Assembly (NCBI GenBank): GCA_963457665.1
Contig: OY735207.1
Span: 59,845,613 to 59,909,612 of the forward strand
Origin: Thysanoteuthis rhombus
Lineage: Eukaryota > Mollusca > Cephalopoda > Oegopsida > Thysanoteuthidae
Direction of reading: 5' to 3'
DNA length: 64,000 nt
Under the pieces are notes generated by a model that was given only the letters and a program-made list of their open reading frames with translations, had not been told where the DNA came from and ran no database searches. Positions 13,535 through 26,458 of this stretch are shown piece by piece. Numbering within the stretch: position 1 is the stretch's first letter; each line of letters opens with the position of its first letter. A program made the position numbers and the translations under genes.

Positions 13535-16500
13535 TGGGGGATAAATGAATACTGTGTAGTCTGTTTTATTTCTTGTATTTCTAAAAAAAATATAAAAAAT
13601 ATTTGTCTTTGTCCACTATTTCATCTTTCTATTTTTCCCAATGCTTCAGATTGGTTGAAAATAATTGAAAAAATAAAGAATGCCATCTGACTCTCAGATC
13701 ACTTAATTCCTCACAAATACGGTTGATTGGTTTAAAAATTGGTCTTAGCACAGAATTTTCCCTATTCTAAGAACTGTCAGCCTTCATTGCATTTAAAAAT
13801 ATCCCTTCCTGGTTGTGTCGCTTAACTTAGATACAAATTCCTCCTTTTGTATCTAAATCTGTTTATCTTTTGTACATCCTCAGTATGTATACCATCCACT
13901 AATTACAGCAATTACTATTACAAATACTTAAGTACCATTAATAACATTACTCTTTTCATAATTGTTTGGTTAAAACTAATGCTATGATCTTATCAAATTA
14001 TCTCTGATTGAACAATATATTAGGCTCAAGTTAGTTTTTGAGATGTTTAATACTCGTTTGGTTATGATACTGCTGTATATGGGCTAAAGGGATTGACTTC
14101 GAGTCTCTCCTGAAGCTTACTCTGTTTTCTTCATTTCTGATCTGTGCCATTTATTCACTGCCATAGACTGACCATCAGAGTGAGTTGTGAGGGAAAGCAA
14201 CCAAGAACTAGGAGATTAAAAAAATTCTTGTTGAAAGTAATAATGGTTACTAGAAGTGACGTTTTATAGCTGTATCCAGACATCTCGATAAGACGCTTCT
14301 TGGTCAGTTCCAATCATGCTGAACAACAGAAATGGGAAGGAAGGAAGAGGTGTAATGTCATAATAGAATGTATGACTTCTGCATTTTTGTATTTAAAGAA
14401 TGCCAAAAATGATTTTTATTGAGATTGATACTCTTGAAGTATTTCCACATCGCAATATTTTACAAGTATGAGAATTGATTGACTAAAAAAAAAGACTTTG
14501 CTCTTCCTTCTCCCCCAGTTACTACCACAAATAGTGAACACATCATTGAACTTATGGTTCTTGCTTTTGAATGAGTCAATTTCAACTTTTTTTTACTGAA
14601 ACTTTCTGTATTCATTATTGAAGCTGCATCACTTCTAGATTTCTATAGTTAGTAAATATTGCCATTTCATTCACTAATCTTTTGAAGTGTAGGGTCTTTT
14701 TAGAAGAAATGTGGGTTTTTTTTGTTTTTTCTTTCTTATTTTATCTTGAAATTTGATAAAAAATTTCACTGATTTGTTTCCTTGCAGGATTTAGCTAACA
14801 ATGCAGATAGCAGTAATGTAGAAGAAGTTGTTATGGATGAAGAGGATTTGAATCTTTCTCTACCCATGAAGAAGAAAAAGAAAAAGAAGAAGATTAACAT
14901 AGATGACCAGATAGACGATGAAGAAGCTGACGATGGTGAGGTTTCTTCTATTTTCTTGATTTTTAAGCCTCTTGGTCAAAAAGTTCTGGCAATAGTTCTT
15001 CTTGAAATGATAGAATTTCTAATATCTATACCAATATTTGAGCCTTTTGTTTGTTTATTTGTACCTCTTCTCTGCTAAAACTACGTGGCTGATTGACCTG
15101 ATATTTGGCATGAAGAATCAATAAAAAATGGAGTGTTGATATGCAGAGACTCTGAAAAAATGGTCTAAAATCTGCTTTAAATACGCAAATCTTTATTCTT
15201 TTAATACCATTGTATGGTATTTCCTGGTTTGACGAATAAAAAGGATATCTTTAATCTACTTAGGTAGTTGAATAGTGATGTTTCCAACTGGCCCTGGTTG
15301 GGTCTGTTAGAGCCCAGCAAGAAGCCTTAAAAAGATTTTAAATATTGATTTGGAATTTTAGCACAACACCATCTTCTTACCTTAATTTCTCCCCATGCAA
15401 AGTAAAATTTAGTTGTTAAATAATACCATCTGCCCTCATGTTGCAAAAATGAAACTTCCTAAGTTGAATCAGTTCAAGATGGAGACTTCATTTCCCCTAA
15501 ACTCACTCCGAGAGATTATCATTTTACCAAGCACTTAGACTACATCCTTGCATCCTAAAATGAGATGAAATAAACATTTTGAAAGTTGAGTTTGAGGTTT
15601 ATTTTCATATATTATGCAAAAGTAATTTATTCTATTTTTTGAAATAAACTAAAAATTTCATGTTCAATAATCTGATACATGATTTGGTATCGTCTTTTAT
15701 AACATGTTGTTTATGAAATAAGTTTGAAGGGTGTAGACAAATCTATTGGATTCAAAGTCAATGCTAGGAATACATGTTCAATAAAGAATAACCATTAATG
15801 ACCTGGATGGTTGGAAAGTAGTATTGGATTGAAATCTTTTATCTGATTTTTGTTTTTTTGTGGGTGGTATGGGATCTTGAGTATCAAGGTCTGTAATGGA
15901 CAATTAAAGAAATATGAGTCAACAGCAATATTTTCTATTAATTTACCAGGCTGCCCCTTGGGTATCATGTTATATAAACCCAATATGTCTGCACTAGCAG
16001 CCTTGCATTGGATTGATAATATCAAAATTTAGTGTGCCAAACATTTGATGTTACTACTTTACATTACTCTCATTAAATAAACAGTGAAAGCTGTTCATTT
16101 TTATTGTTTTTTTTTTTTCTCAAAGAGTTGAAACCTTTTTGGCATCCTTTTGGATATTTACTGTACATGCGGATGGTAGAAAAATTCTCTTTGTGAAAGT
16201 GGATGATGGTGCCAAAAAGGTCAAGAACCTCCACTCTATACTATGCATGATATACATGTCAAAAAGGAAGTGACATTAGTGACATCATTACTGGCTGTAC
16301 AACAGAACTTATATATATATTTTTTCACCTACAGTTGATCATTAACTCCATGTGTTGAAATGTTTCAGTTTACTTGATTTGTATCTCTGTGAATGGGAAG
16401 GAAATTCTCGGTTTCTTTCTAAGTTAATTTTTATCCTTTATGGGGGAAAGATAACCAGCTTCAGTTACTCAGCTGAGATGAATGACTCTTTTAGTGATAG

Positions 16501-19500
16501 AAGTGAATTTGTGCTTATATATTACTTCTTGGTTTCTTTCAGATGATGACGATGAGAATATGGGAAGGAGCAAGTCTTGGTATGGTTCCGATCGAGACTA
16601 CACATATGATGAGGTGAGAGAAGCCTTTTTTTTTTTCTTTTTTTTTTTTTGTACTGTATATTAAGTGGATTAGGCAACTCCAATAAGATGGGGCCCTGTT
16701 TTCTGTCGATAATAATTTGATCAAATATTCATCTATACACAAATTATGATCAAACAGAAAATAAGATAGCACACCACTCTTTCTCAGACTCTAAAACCAT
16801 TCTGAAATGCTTTTTTTAAATTGCATTTCCTTGAACATCTCGCTGCCTATGTAGTTGAGGGCCTGCAATGATGCTATAGAAAAAAATGCAAGTGTTGTTG
16901 CTTGTTGATGATGCTTTTACTTAAAGGATAAGGTCTTTACTCAAGCCTCCACAGAACTGTTTTGGAAATCTATTTTAATCTATGTTCTAAAAGTTTTTAC
17001 CTTAAAAAAAGCCCCAACTAGGTTTTCTTAGAATTTCTTGATTTCTCAATCAGTTCTTTCTATGTCTTGGCCCCAATTTAAAGTAGGCAAGGATACTTCT
17101 ATTTATCTAGTGTTCAGGTTTTTAGGAAGGAACCTGAAGTGAGATTGTTCATTTCTCTTTTCTTGCCCAATTCAATGCATTTAATTGGGAAAAAATGAAG
17201 TGTGGAATCAGCTATCTAGGCTCATGAATGAATAAATATATTTTTAGACAGAGAAAATGCCAGTTTACCCTAGACACATATTACAATAAACAATTGAAGA
17301 AATGGGGTGCTGCTGCTGGAATGAAAACTGCATACATACAATAGGTGGCCAGCTTGCATATTCGCTGTGTAAAATTCTCTCATTGTAAAACAATTTTGAA
17401 ATGCATCTCCTTGAACCTCTCTCTGCCTATGTAGTTAGGGGCCTGCAACGGTGCTATAGAAAAAAACGCAAGTGTTGTTGTTTGTTAAAGAAGCCCTTTT
17501 TTAACGGATAAGGCCTTTACTCAAGCTTCAGCTCACATTTCTTCCGGAAACCCATTTAATGTTTCCAAAAGATATTATTAGTAAATTCTCTGGTGGTACT
17601 TGATATAGTATGGTGATGCCACCCAGTATTGTGGCCAAACATTAATTTTGGCTGTATTAGGTGTGTTGAACCCTGGTTAGAAATTATATCTGAATAAAAT
17701 AGAAAGTTGAAGACGGAAATGATTCATTTTTAGCTTGTATGTTTGACTGAAAAGTGTACCGCCTGTGTGTATTGTAGAATTATTTGTCTATATTTGATTC
17801 ATAAGACGTTCGGCATCAATTTGATTTTTTTCCTTCAATAAAACCCCATCTTTTGAAGTGGGACTTATGATAATAGCACAAATTTGAACATCCTTAATGT
17901 TTACCGATACTGTATCTCATTAGATTATTGTAGAATCAACTGTCTAACATCATCTACTGATATTCAAATAAAATTCTTGGTGTTGATTATGATGAATTCT
18001 GTCTATAGGTTATTCATCTAATGTAGATTTAACAAAATGTAATTGTCTCAAAACTCAGTTTTTATTTATATTGATATAGATTGGGTACAAATCAGATCAA
18101 CTAAATAAATTGTGCCTTTTTTTTTTTTTTTTTTTTTGGTCTTAGCAGAATAAATGTTTCCCATGTCAAAAATCTAACCTTGTGTCCGCAAAGATCAACC
18201 TCCTTTTTATCCGACTTGAAAATCTCATCATAGAAGTCTTCCAATTTCTGCACAGTCTACAAGTGTCTTTCGGTTTTATGCTTACTGATAGACATTCCAG
18301 ACAAATGCTAAACTAAATCTAACTTGGATATCTCCAACTGATCTCTTTTCTGGTCTGTTTGGGCACTCACCATGTTACAAATAATGTTTGCATGTGTAAA
18401 CCAGATTGTTAGCACCCACCTCCAATTTAATTGATACATTTTTTGATAAAACTCCTGAACTTTTAGTAATGAGTTATTTCTGTAAGTTTCTAATGATCGA
18501 AACTGCATCCAACTTGAGGCCATATTACGTGGCATCATTCTTACCATCTGAGTTGAGCAGCCACCTGGAATATTCACCATATAAAAATGGGATGTCGTTT
18601 CAAATAAAATGATGCATTTATAATTATTCTGTAGGATTATATATCAATTTTTTATGTATATGAGTGTATATGTATATAGTTCAATTTTGTATTTCTTGGG
18701 TTATAGCAAAGCTGATTCATTCATTTTTGTCTGATATTCATAGATGAGTTGTAAATATTTAGGTTAATTTATCATTTCTGGGTATCATTGTTAGATTTTT
18801 GCCTGATTAGATAAAGCTTAGACTATTTATTTGCTGGATACCGCCTTCTCATTGTAAAACCATTTTGAAATGCATCTCCTTGAACCTCTCTCTGCCTATG
18901 TAGTTAGGGGCCTGCAACGGTGCTATAGAAAAAACGCAAGTGATGTTGCTTGTTAAAGAAGCCTTTTTTTAATGGATAAGGTCTTTATTCAGGCCTCAGC
19001 TCACAGAATTCTTTTGGAAACCCATTCAATGCATTTCCAAAAGATATTACTTGTAAATTCTCTAGTGGTACTTGATATAGTGCAGTGATTTTTATATCCT
19101 CAGTATTCTGGCTGTATTGATTGTGTAATACCCTTGCTAGAAATTATATCTGAACGAGATAAAAAGTTGAAGACGAAAATGATTTATTTCTAGTTTGAAT
19201 GTTCAACTAAAATGTCTACCACCAGAATGTATTGTAAAATCATTGTCTGCCGATATTCAAATGAAATTCTTGACATTGATTATAATGAATCCTGATGGTA
19301 GGTTATGTAGATTTTAAGAAATCAAATTGTCTCAAAACCGTTATGTTCATATTCGTATTGATATATGGTACGAATTAGATCAAGTAAATAAATTGCACTT
19401 CTTTTTGCTCTTTTTGGAATAAATGTTTCTTCTGTCAAATATTTAACTTTGTGTTTGCATAATCAATCTCCTTCTTGTCCAATTTGACAATCTCATCATA

Positions 19501-22500
19501 GAAGTCTTCCAATTTCTGCACAGTCTACAAGTGTCTTTCAGTTTTATGCTTACTGATAGACATTCTAGACAAATGCTAAACTAAATCTAACTTGGATATC
19601 TCCAACTGATCTCTTTTCTGGTCTGTTTGGGCACTCACCATGTTACAAATGTTTGCATGTGTAATTGTATTGATAGCAGCCCCTCTCCAATTTAATCAAG
19701 GTATCTTTTGATGGAACTCCTGAACTTTTAATAATGGATCAATCTTTCAGTAAATTTTCGATAATTAAAACTACATTCAACAGTAGGCCATCTCAATGTG
19801 GCGTTCCTTTTACTATCTGAATTGAGCAGCCAGCTCGCATGTTCACTGCGTAAAAATGGGATGTTGTTTCAAAAAAAAAAAAGTGATGCATTAGAATTAT
19901 TCTGTAGGATTATATATCAATTTCTTATGTATATGAGTATTTATGTATAGTTTAATTTTGTGTTCCTCAGTTTATTGCTTGGCTGATATATTCATTTTTG
20001 TCTGATATTCATGGATGAGTTGTAAATATTTAGGTTGATTTATCATTTCTGGGTATCATTGTTGGATTTTTGCCTGATTAAATAAAGCTTAGACTATTTG
20101 CTGGATACCGCCTTCTCATTGTAAAACCATTTTGAAATGCATCTCCTTGAACCTCTCTCTGCCTATGTAGTTAGGGGCCTGCAACGGTGCTATAGAAAAA
20201 AACGCAAGTGATGTTGCTTGTTAAAGGAGCCCTTTTTTAATGGATAAGGTCTTTTACTCAAGCTTCAGCTCACATTATTTTGGAAACCAATTTAATGTTT
20301 CCAAAAGATATTACTTGTAAATTCTCTTATGGTACTTGATATAGTGCAGTGATTTTTATATCCTCAGTATTCTGGCTGTATTAGGTGTATAGAACCTTGG
20401 CTAGAAATTGTATCTGAACGAGATAAAAAGTTGAAGACAGAAATGATTTATTTCTAGCTTGAATGTTTGACAAAAACGTCTACCACCAGAATGTATTGTG
20501 AAATCATTTGGGTATATATGATTCATGAAACCTATGGCATCAATATGATTAGTTACTTCTATAAAACTCTTCTTTTTGAAGTGGGACTCCTGATTTTAAC
20601 ATAGATTTAAACATTCTTGATGTTTCTTAATAAGATGGTATCTCATTAGTATATTGTAGAATTTACTGTTTAACATTGTCTACCGATTTTCAAATGAAAT
20701 TCTTGACATTGATTATAATGAATCCTGATGGTAGGTTATGTAGATTTTAAGAAATCAAATTGTCTCAAAACCGTTATGTTCATATTAGTATTGATATATG
20801 GTACGAATTAGATCAAGTAAATAAATTGTGCTTCTTTTTGCTCTTCTTGGATTAACATTGTTTTTGCAAGGATCAATCTCCTCATCCAATTTGAAAATCT
20901 CATCATAGAAGTCTTCCAATTTCTGCACTGTCTACAAGTGTCTTTCGGTTTTATGCTTACTGATAGACATTCTAGACAAATGCTAAACTAAATCTAACTT
21001 GGATATCTCCAACTGATCTCTTTTCTGGTCTGTTTGGGCACTCACCATGTTACAAATGTTTGCATGTGTAATTGTATTGATAGCAGCCCCCCTCCGATTT
21101 AATCAATGTATCTTTTGATGAAAATGTATATATGTGTGTGTGTGTGTGTCTATAGTTTAATTTTGTGTTCCTCAGTTTATTGCTTGGCTGATATATTCAT
21201 TTTTGTCTGATATTCATGGATGAGTTGTAAATATTTAGGTTGATTTATCATTTCTGGGTATCATTGTTGGATTTTTGCCTGATTAGATAAAGCTTAGACT
21301 ATTTATTTGCTGGATACCGCCTTCTCATTGTAAAACCATTTTGAAATGCATCTCCTTGAACCTCTCTCTGCCTATGTAGTTAGGGGCCTGCAACGGTGCT
21401 ATAGAAAAAAACGCAAGTGATGTTGTTTGTTAAAGGAGCCTTTTTTTAATGGATAAGGTCTTTTGCTCAAGCTTCAGCTCACAATTCTTTTAGAAACTCC
21501 TTTTAATAAATTGAAATTTAACCATATATTCTCTCTTTCTACCTATATCTATCTCCCATTCGAACCAAGTGCTAGAACGTCATAAATACTACATCATGGC
21601 TGTAGCAAAATGAAAGTGTCCTTTTTACAATGGATTTTTATTGGGTATCAAGCACTTCCTAGAAAAAGACTGGAAATTCTCCAGGCTCTACACCAAAAAT
21701 GTCACTAGGATCTTTGAAATATTTCTGGACAATTAGACAGATGAGTGAAAAGGGAAGAATATCTCTAGTTGATTGGGTCGGTTATCTTGGCTACAGTGAT
21801 TCAATTAAACTGTTTTAAACATGTTATGATGACTTCCTATTTTTACCAATTTTTTTTATGAAGAACGCGGCACAAGTTACATCACAAAAAATATACTTGA
21901 CAGTGATCAGATTGAATTTCCTTTAGGTAGACATCTATGTTTTTGGTTATTGCAGATTCTACTGAAATACAAATGGATTTCAGTGACCATTGATATAGAA
22001 GAACATGCACAATGCTTTGATACTTGTTCAGTTGATCCAACTTGAATCTGCATCAATTAGAGACCTGTTATATTCACTGCATGAACTACTTTATGTTGCC
22101 AGCTGAACTCATTGCTGAGCATTTTAATTCTTCAGCAAGAAGTGCCAATGGCCTGGATTTATTCAAGGTGGGTCCCAATTTGTGATGGGGGTGACCTACA
22201 CACTTTGATCTCGGGACCATCCTCTGTGGTACATGCTATGAGATTGCAACAGACTCTGGTGTAGATGAACCACTAAATTCTTGATATGTAGAACTTGTTT
22301 GTTTTTATTCTTGGTGCAGTTTTTTATTTTTTTATTATCATAATTCTCGTTATAATCATTTTTTCTTTTCAGCTGCTCACTAGGGTTTTTGATATCATGA
22401 GAGAAAAGAACCCGGATATGGTTGCTGGTGAGAAAAAACGTTTCGTCATGAGACCCCCACAGGTATTAAGAGTGGGTACCAAAAAGACCTCATTTGCAAA

Positions 22501-25500
22501 TTTCTCCGAAATATGCCGATTGTAAGTTGCCCCTTTTTTACCTCTAAAATTTTTAGTCAAACAGATCTGCATTAAAAACGTTCAGTTTTATCACCTTTCT
22601 TGCAACAATTCTTACTTAATTGCCAAAGAAGTGCCCTTTTTTTTTCTTAATTCAGTTTGGATGATGCTTTGTCAACCCTGGATAATTGTAGACTAGTACT
22701 TCTCTCATCTCAATTTTAGCTTCTTTCTTTGCAACTTCTCAGATCATTAATCAAGCTAAAAGAGCATTTCCCATCCCTTAATTCACCATGTTCTATGTTG
22801 AGAAAGGATTCCATGATGTACATAATTGATTATAGACTAGTATTTCTTGTTGATTTTAATTGCTTTTCATCACAACTACTCAGACTGTACATCTACAGCT
22901 ATCAGTAAACGGTGTAGGTTGAAAATAGAGAATAAGCTTTCTGCTAGATTCCAACTCTCATCGCTTTCGTGTGAGAGAGCCTGTCTTACTGTGACAGCTG
23001 CTGTACCACTTGGGCTACAAGATCTTTGTAGCTGGTAGATAATTAGATTTATCCATGTACACTAACTCTTTGTTTTTCTCCAATCACTAGGCACCATATT
23101 TTGAGTAATTGTTTTTGCATACGCTCGTAGTATTTGTAGTAGTAATAACATTGTGATTTTTTTCATTATATGAAGCATTGTCAACCATTATTGATGGTTG
23201 TAGAATGGTGGCTTTGGTAGTTGCGGGGAAAAGCGGCTAAAATTTAAATGGAATAAATACTAGTCAAGAATCAATAATTGTAAATATTGAATTGAGTCTT
23301 TTTGAAATAAATGGTGCTATGGATGAATTGAAGGAATTACGAAACTCAAGTTTGTGAGAAGTAGTATTTGAGGTGTTCCATCATTTCTTTATTATTTTGT
23401 ATTTGTTAAGTTTTCTAAGATTATTAAAAACACGTTCTTGTCTAGAAAATAGTATTTCTGTCCCTCCTTAAATTCTAAGACTATCATGAAATTATTTTTT
23501 TGAAATGCATCTCCTTGAACCTCTCTCTGCCTCTGTAGTTAGGGGCCTGCAACGGTGCTATAGAAAAAAACGAAAGTGATGTTGCTTGTTAAAGATGACC
23601 TTTTTTAATGGATATGGTCTTTGTACAAGTTTCAGCTCACAGAATCATTTTGAAGAACCATTTTATCTATGTTTTTAAAAGTTTTTATCTAAAAATTCTC
23701 AACTATTTACTTATAACACAAGAACCATGTGTGAACTGGAGTAGATACTGGATGTGATGGTATAAAATATTACATAATTCACTGATGTAATTGAATATTG
23801 TGTACTTATCCAGTGTGTAGAACCCAAGTAGGAAATCATAAGCATAAATAACTGGTGCTATGATTGAATAAAAGAATTAGAATCATTATCTTGTGTGAAG
23901 CAGTATCTGAAGAATCCCTATATTTCCTTTATCTCTGTGTAAAATTAGTTTTTTGTGCGGACTATCGTTTCACTGCTTGTTATGGTGTGGCAATTATAAA
24001 TGAACATCAATGATTAATTATTTTGAAAAATTACTATTTAATTATTGTATTCATTGAGTTTTCATACCATTATCTGGTGTCTTTCTCTGGTGATAAAGTG
24101 ACAGCAAGTCTCCTCAAGCACTATGGCTGATTTTAGTTGTGCTATTGACGGGATGGTTTCAATTCTTTGAATATCTTTTGCAAGGCTTTTCAGTGTTGCT
24201 CCAAGAACTCCAATAATAATGGGTTATAATTGCTGCTTTTATCAACTGTTATTCTTGCCAATAACATTAGGTTTCAATCTTTCTGTCATTTGTTTTAGAA
24301 ATACTAAAATAATGACTACTTTTCATATTTTTGGAAAACTTTTATTATGATGTCTTTTAAGATCAACAAATTTTTTCTTCACTGCTGCGATTCGATTATT
24401 GTTTTCTGCTTAGCAGTTGTAAAGTTAGAATGCTTTTGCCTGACTTTTGAAATGGGATGATAAGTTGTTTAACAAATCTCACTGACACTGTTGGATCTTA
24501 TTGCTTTTTATTTCATTGCTATCTGTTTAATAATTCTTTTTTCTTTGGTTGTTACTATCATTTATTCAATTTTAGCTTTGTTTTGTTGTGTGAAAGAGTT
24601 GACCTGTTCCCACTGAATCTTTTAACAAGTCAATCAAGCACTTTCCCCCAGTGTATAAAAGCTTTAGATATCTCCCACCATTGACATTTTCTTAATCAGT
24701 ACTCCTCTTACTGTTTGTTTTCTCTGCATGTTATTTTCATCTTCTCATTGAAACTTATGATTGCTCTTAATTTTCTAGATTACACAGAGAACCAAAGCAT
24801 GTGTTAGCCTTCTTACTTGCAGAGTTGGGTACGAGGTAAGTTGTTTTTTTTTTTTTTTTTTTTTTTTTTTTCTTAATACATTCAATTTTTTTTTAATTGA
24901 AACTGTCTCTTAATTAGCTCCTAAGTTGTTTATAATTTTTAACCGCAGTGAGACAGCAAGTCTAAGAATATAAGTAGAATTGAAAATGATACATTCTTAT
25001 CTCTTTATATTGGATAAACCTTGTTCATAAAGTGAATTATCTTGTATGCTATATTTGTCAACAGAAAAATTATGGCAAGAGTAAAGAAAATTAGCCTCCC
25101 CCACTCACATTTTAAAGCCACTATGAAATCCTTTTTTGAAATGCATTTCTTTGAATCTCTCTCTGCTTATGTTGTTAGGGGCCTGCAGCAGTGCTTAACA
25201 AAAAACGTAATTGTTGTTGCTTGTTAAAGATGCCTTTTTTTGACGGATATGGTCATTGTTCAAGCCTTAGCTCATAGAGTCCCTTTCGAAACTGATTTTA
25301 ATCTATGTTTCTAAAAGATTTTACCTGAAAATTCTCAACTATTTACTTATAATGAAAGAATAGTTTACGGCCTAGAGAGGATACTAAGTATAGGCTGGAA
25401 ATGATGGGTAGATAAGTTTTTAAAGTTAATGGGGAAGATGATTTATTTCTAGCTTATGTGTTTTCATAAAAGATCTGTCAGGGTTCAGTTATAAGACTAT

Positions 25501-25521
25501 ATATTCTAAAAAGATTTAAAT

Positions 25522-25616
<95 letters not shown>

Positions 25617-26424
25617 TGGTTTTTAATTTATTTTTTTTAGCTGCTTTATCTGTCACCTGGAGACAGAACTCGAACATGTTTCTTTATATAAGGAGTCTCC
25701 GGTCTGATAGTGGCTACATGAAAACTGAGAAAAGGCATGAAGACCATTAATTGCTCCTGATATGTATTCATTTCCATTGGTCTTCAATGTCCATTGTTTG
25801 CTTTCATGATCCTCCTATCACACTCATTAAGAGTCTGGCATATATTGTACATTGTAAATATTTTTTTCATGTACTCAATTTTCCAGCAAATCTCAGAAAA
25901 CTCACTTAAAGACACACTTCTTGTCTATTCATATTAGAAAGTCCTTATCTAAGAATGAATAATCTTGTACACTATATTTGTCAACACAGAAACTATGGCC
26001 ATAGTGACCAGAATTAAGGAAGAAAATTGTATTTTCCTCCTTTCTCATTTTCTAGAGCCATTCTGAAATGCATTTTCAAATTGCATCTCCTTGAACCTCT
26101 CTCTGCCTATGTAGTTAGGGGCCTGCAACGGTGCTATAAAAAAAAACTTGTTGTTTGTTGCAGATGACCTTTTTCAATTGATAAGGTCTTCACTCAGGCT
26201 TCAGCTCACAGACTCCTTATGGAAACCCATTTTAATCTATGTTCCAAGAATCAACTCTTTTTGTCCCTTGGCCCCAATTTAAAGCTGATAAGGATGCATG
26301 TATTTATCTGGTGTACAGGTTTTTAGAAAGGAACATGATGTGAGTTTATTCATTTTTCTTCTTACCCAATTCAATGCATTTAATTAGAAATAATGAAGTG
26401 TGGATCAGCTCTCCTGGCACCTGA

Positions 26425-26458
<34 letters not shown>

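Larger units (their letters stand above)
16614..22372 (+). other. Intron 5 of the eIF2 beta gene, with tandemly duplicated candidate small-RNA units
   Basis: A 5.8-kb intron. From about 16800 to 21500 it is built from repeated units of about 1.2-1.5 kb. Each unit carries one copy of family 1 and, in three units, one copy of family 2. The order is F1, F1, F2, F1, F2, F1, F2, F1. The remaining part, 21500-22372, is unique sequence with no feature I recognise. Confidence 0.8.

Noticed and set aside
13363..13548. Frames containing poly-Lys and Tyr-Ile repeats
   Set aside because: They are translations of A-runs and the (TA)n microsatellite.
18308..18580. A 90-codon minus-strand frame across family 2 copy a
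   Set aside because: The long frame is broken in other copies. Only the part over the invariant RNA-like block is kept, and that is explained by DNA identity.
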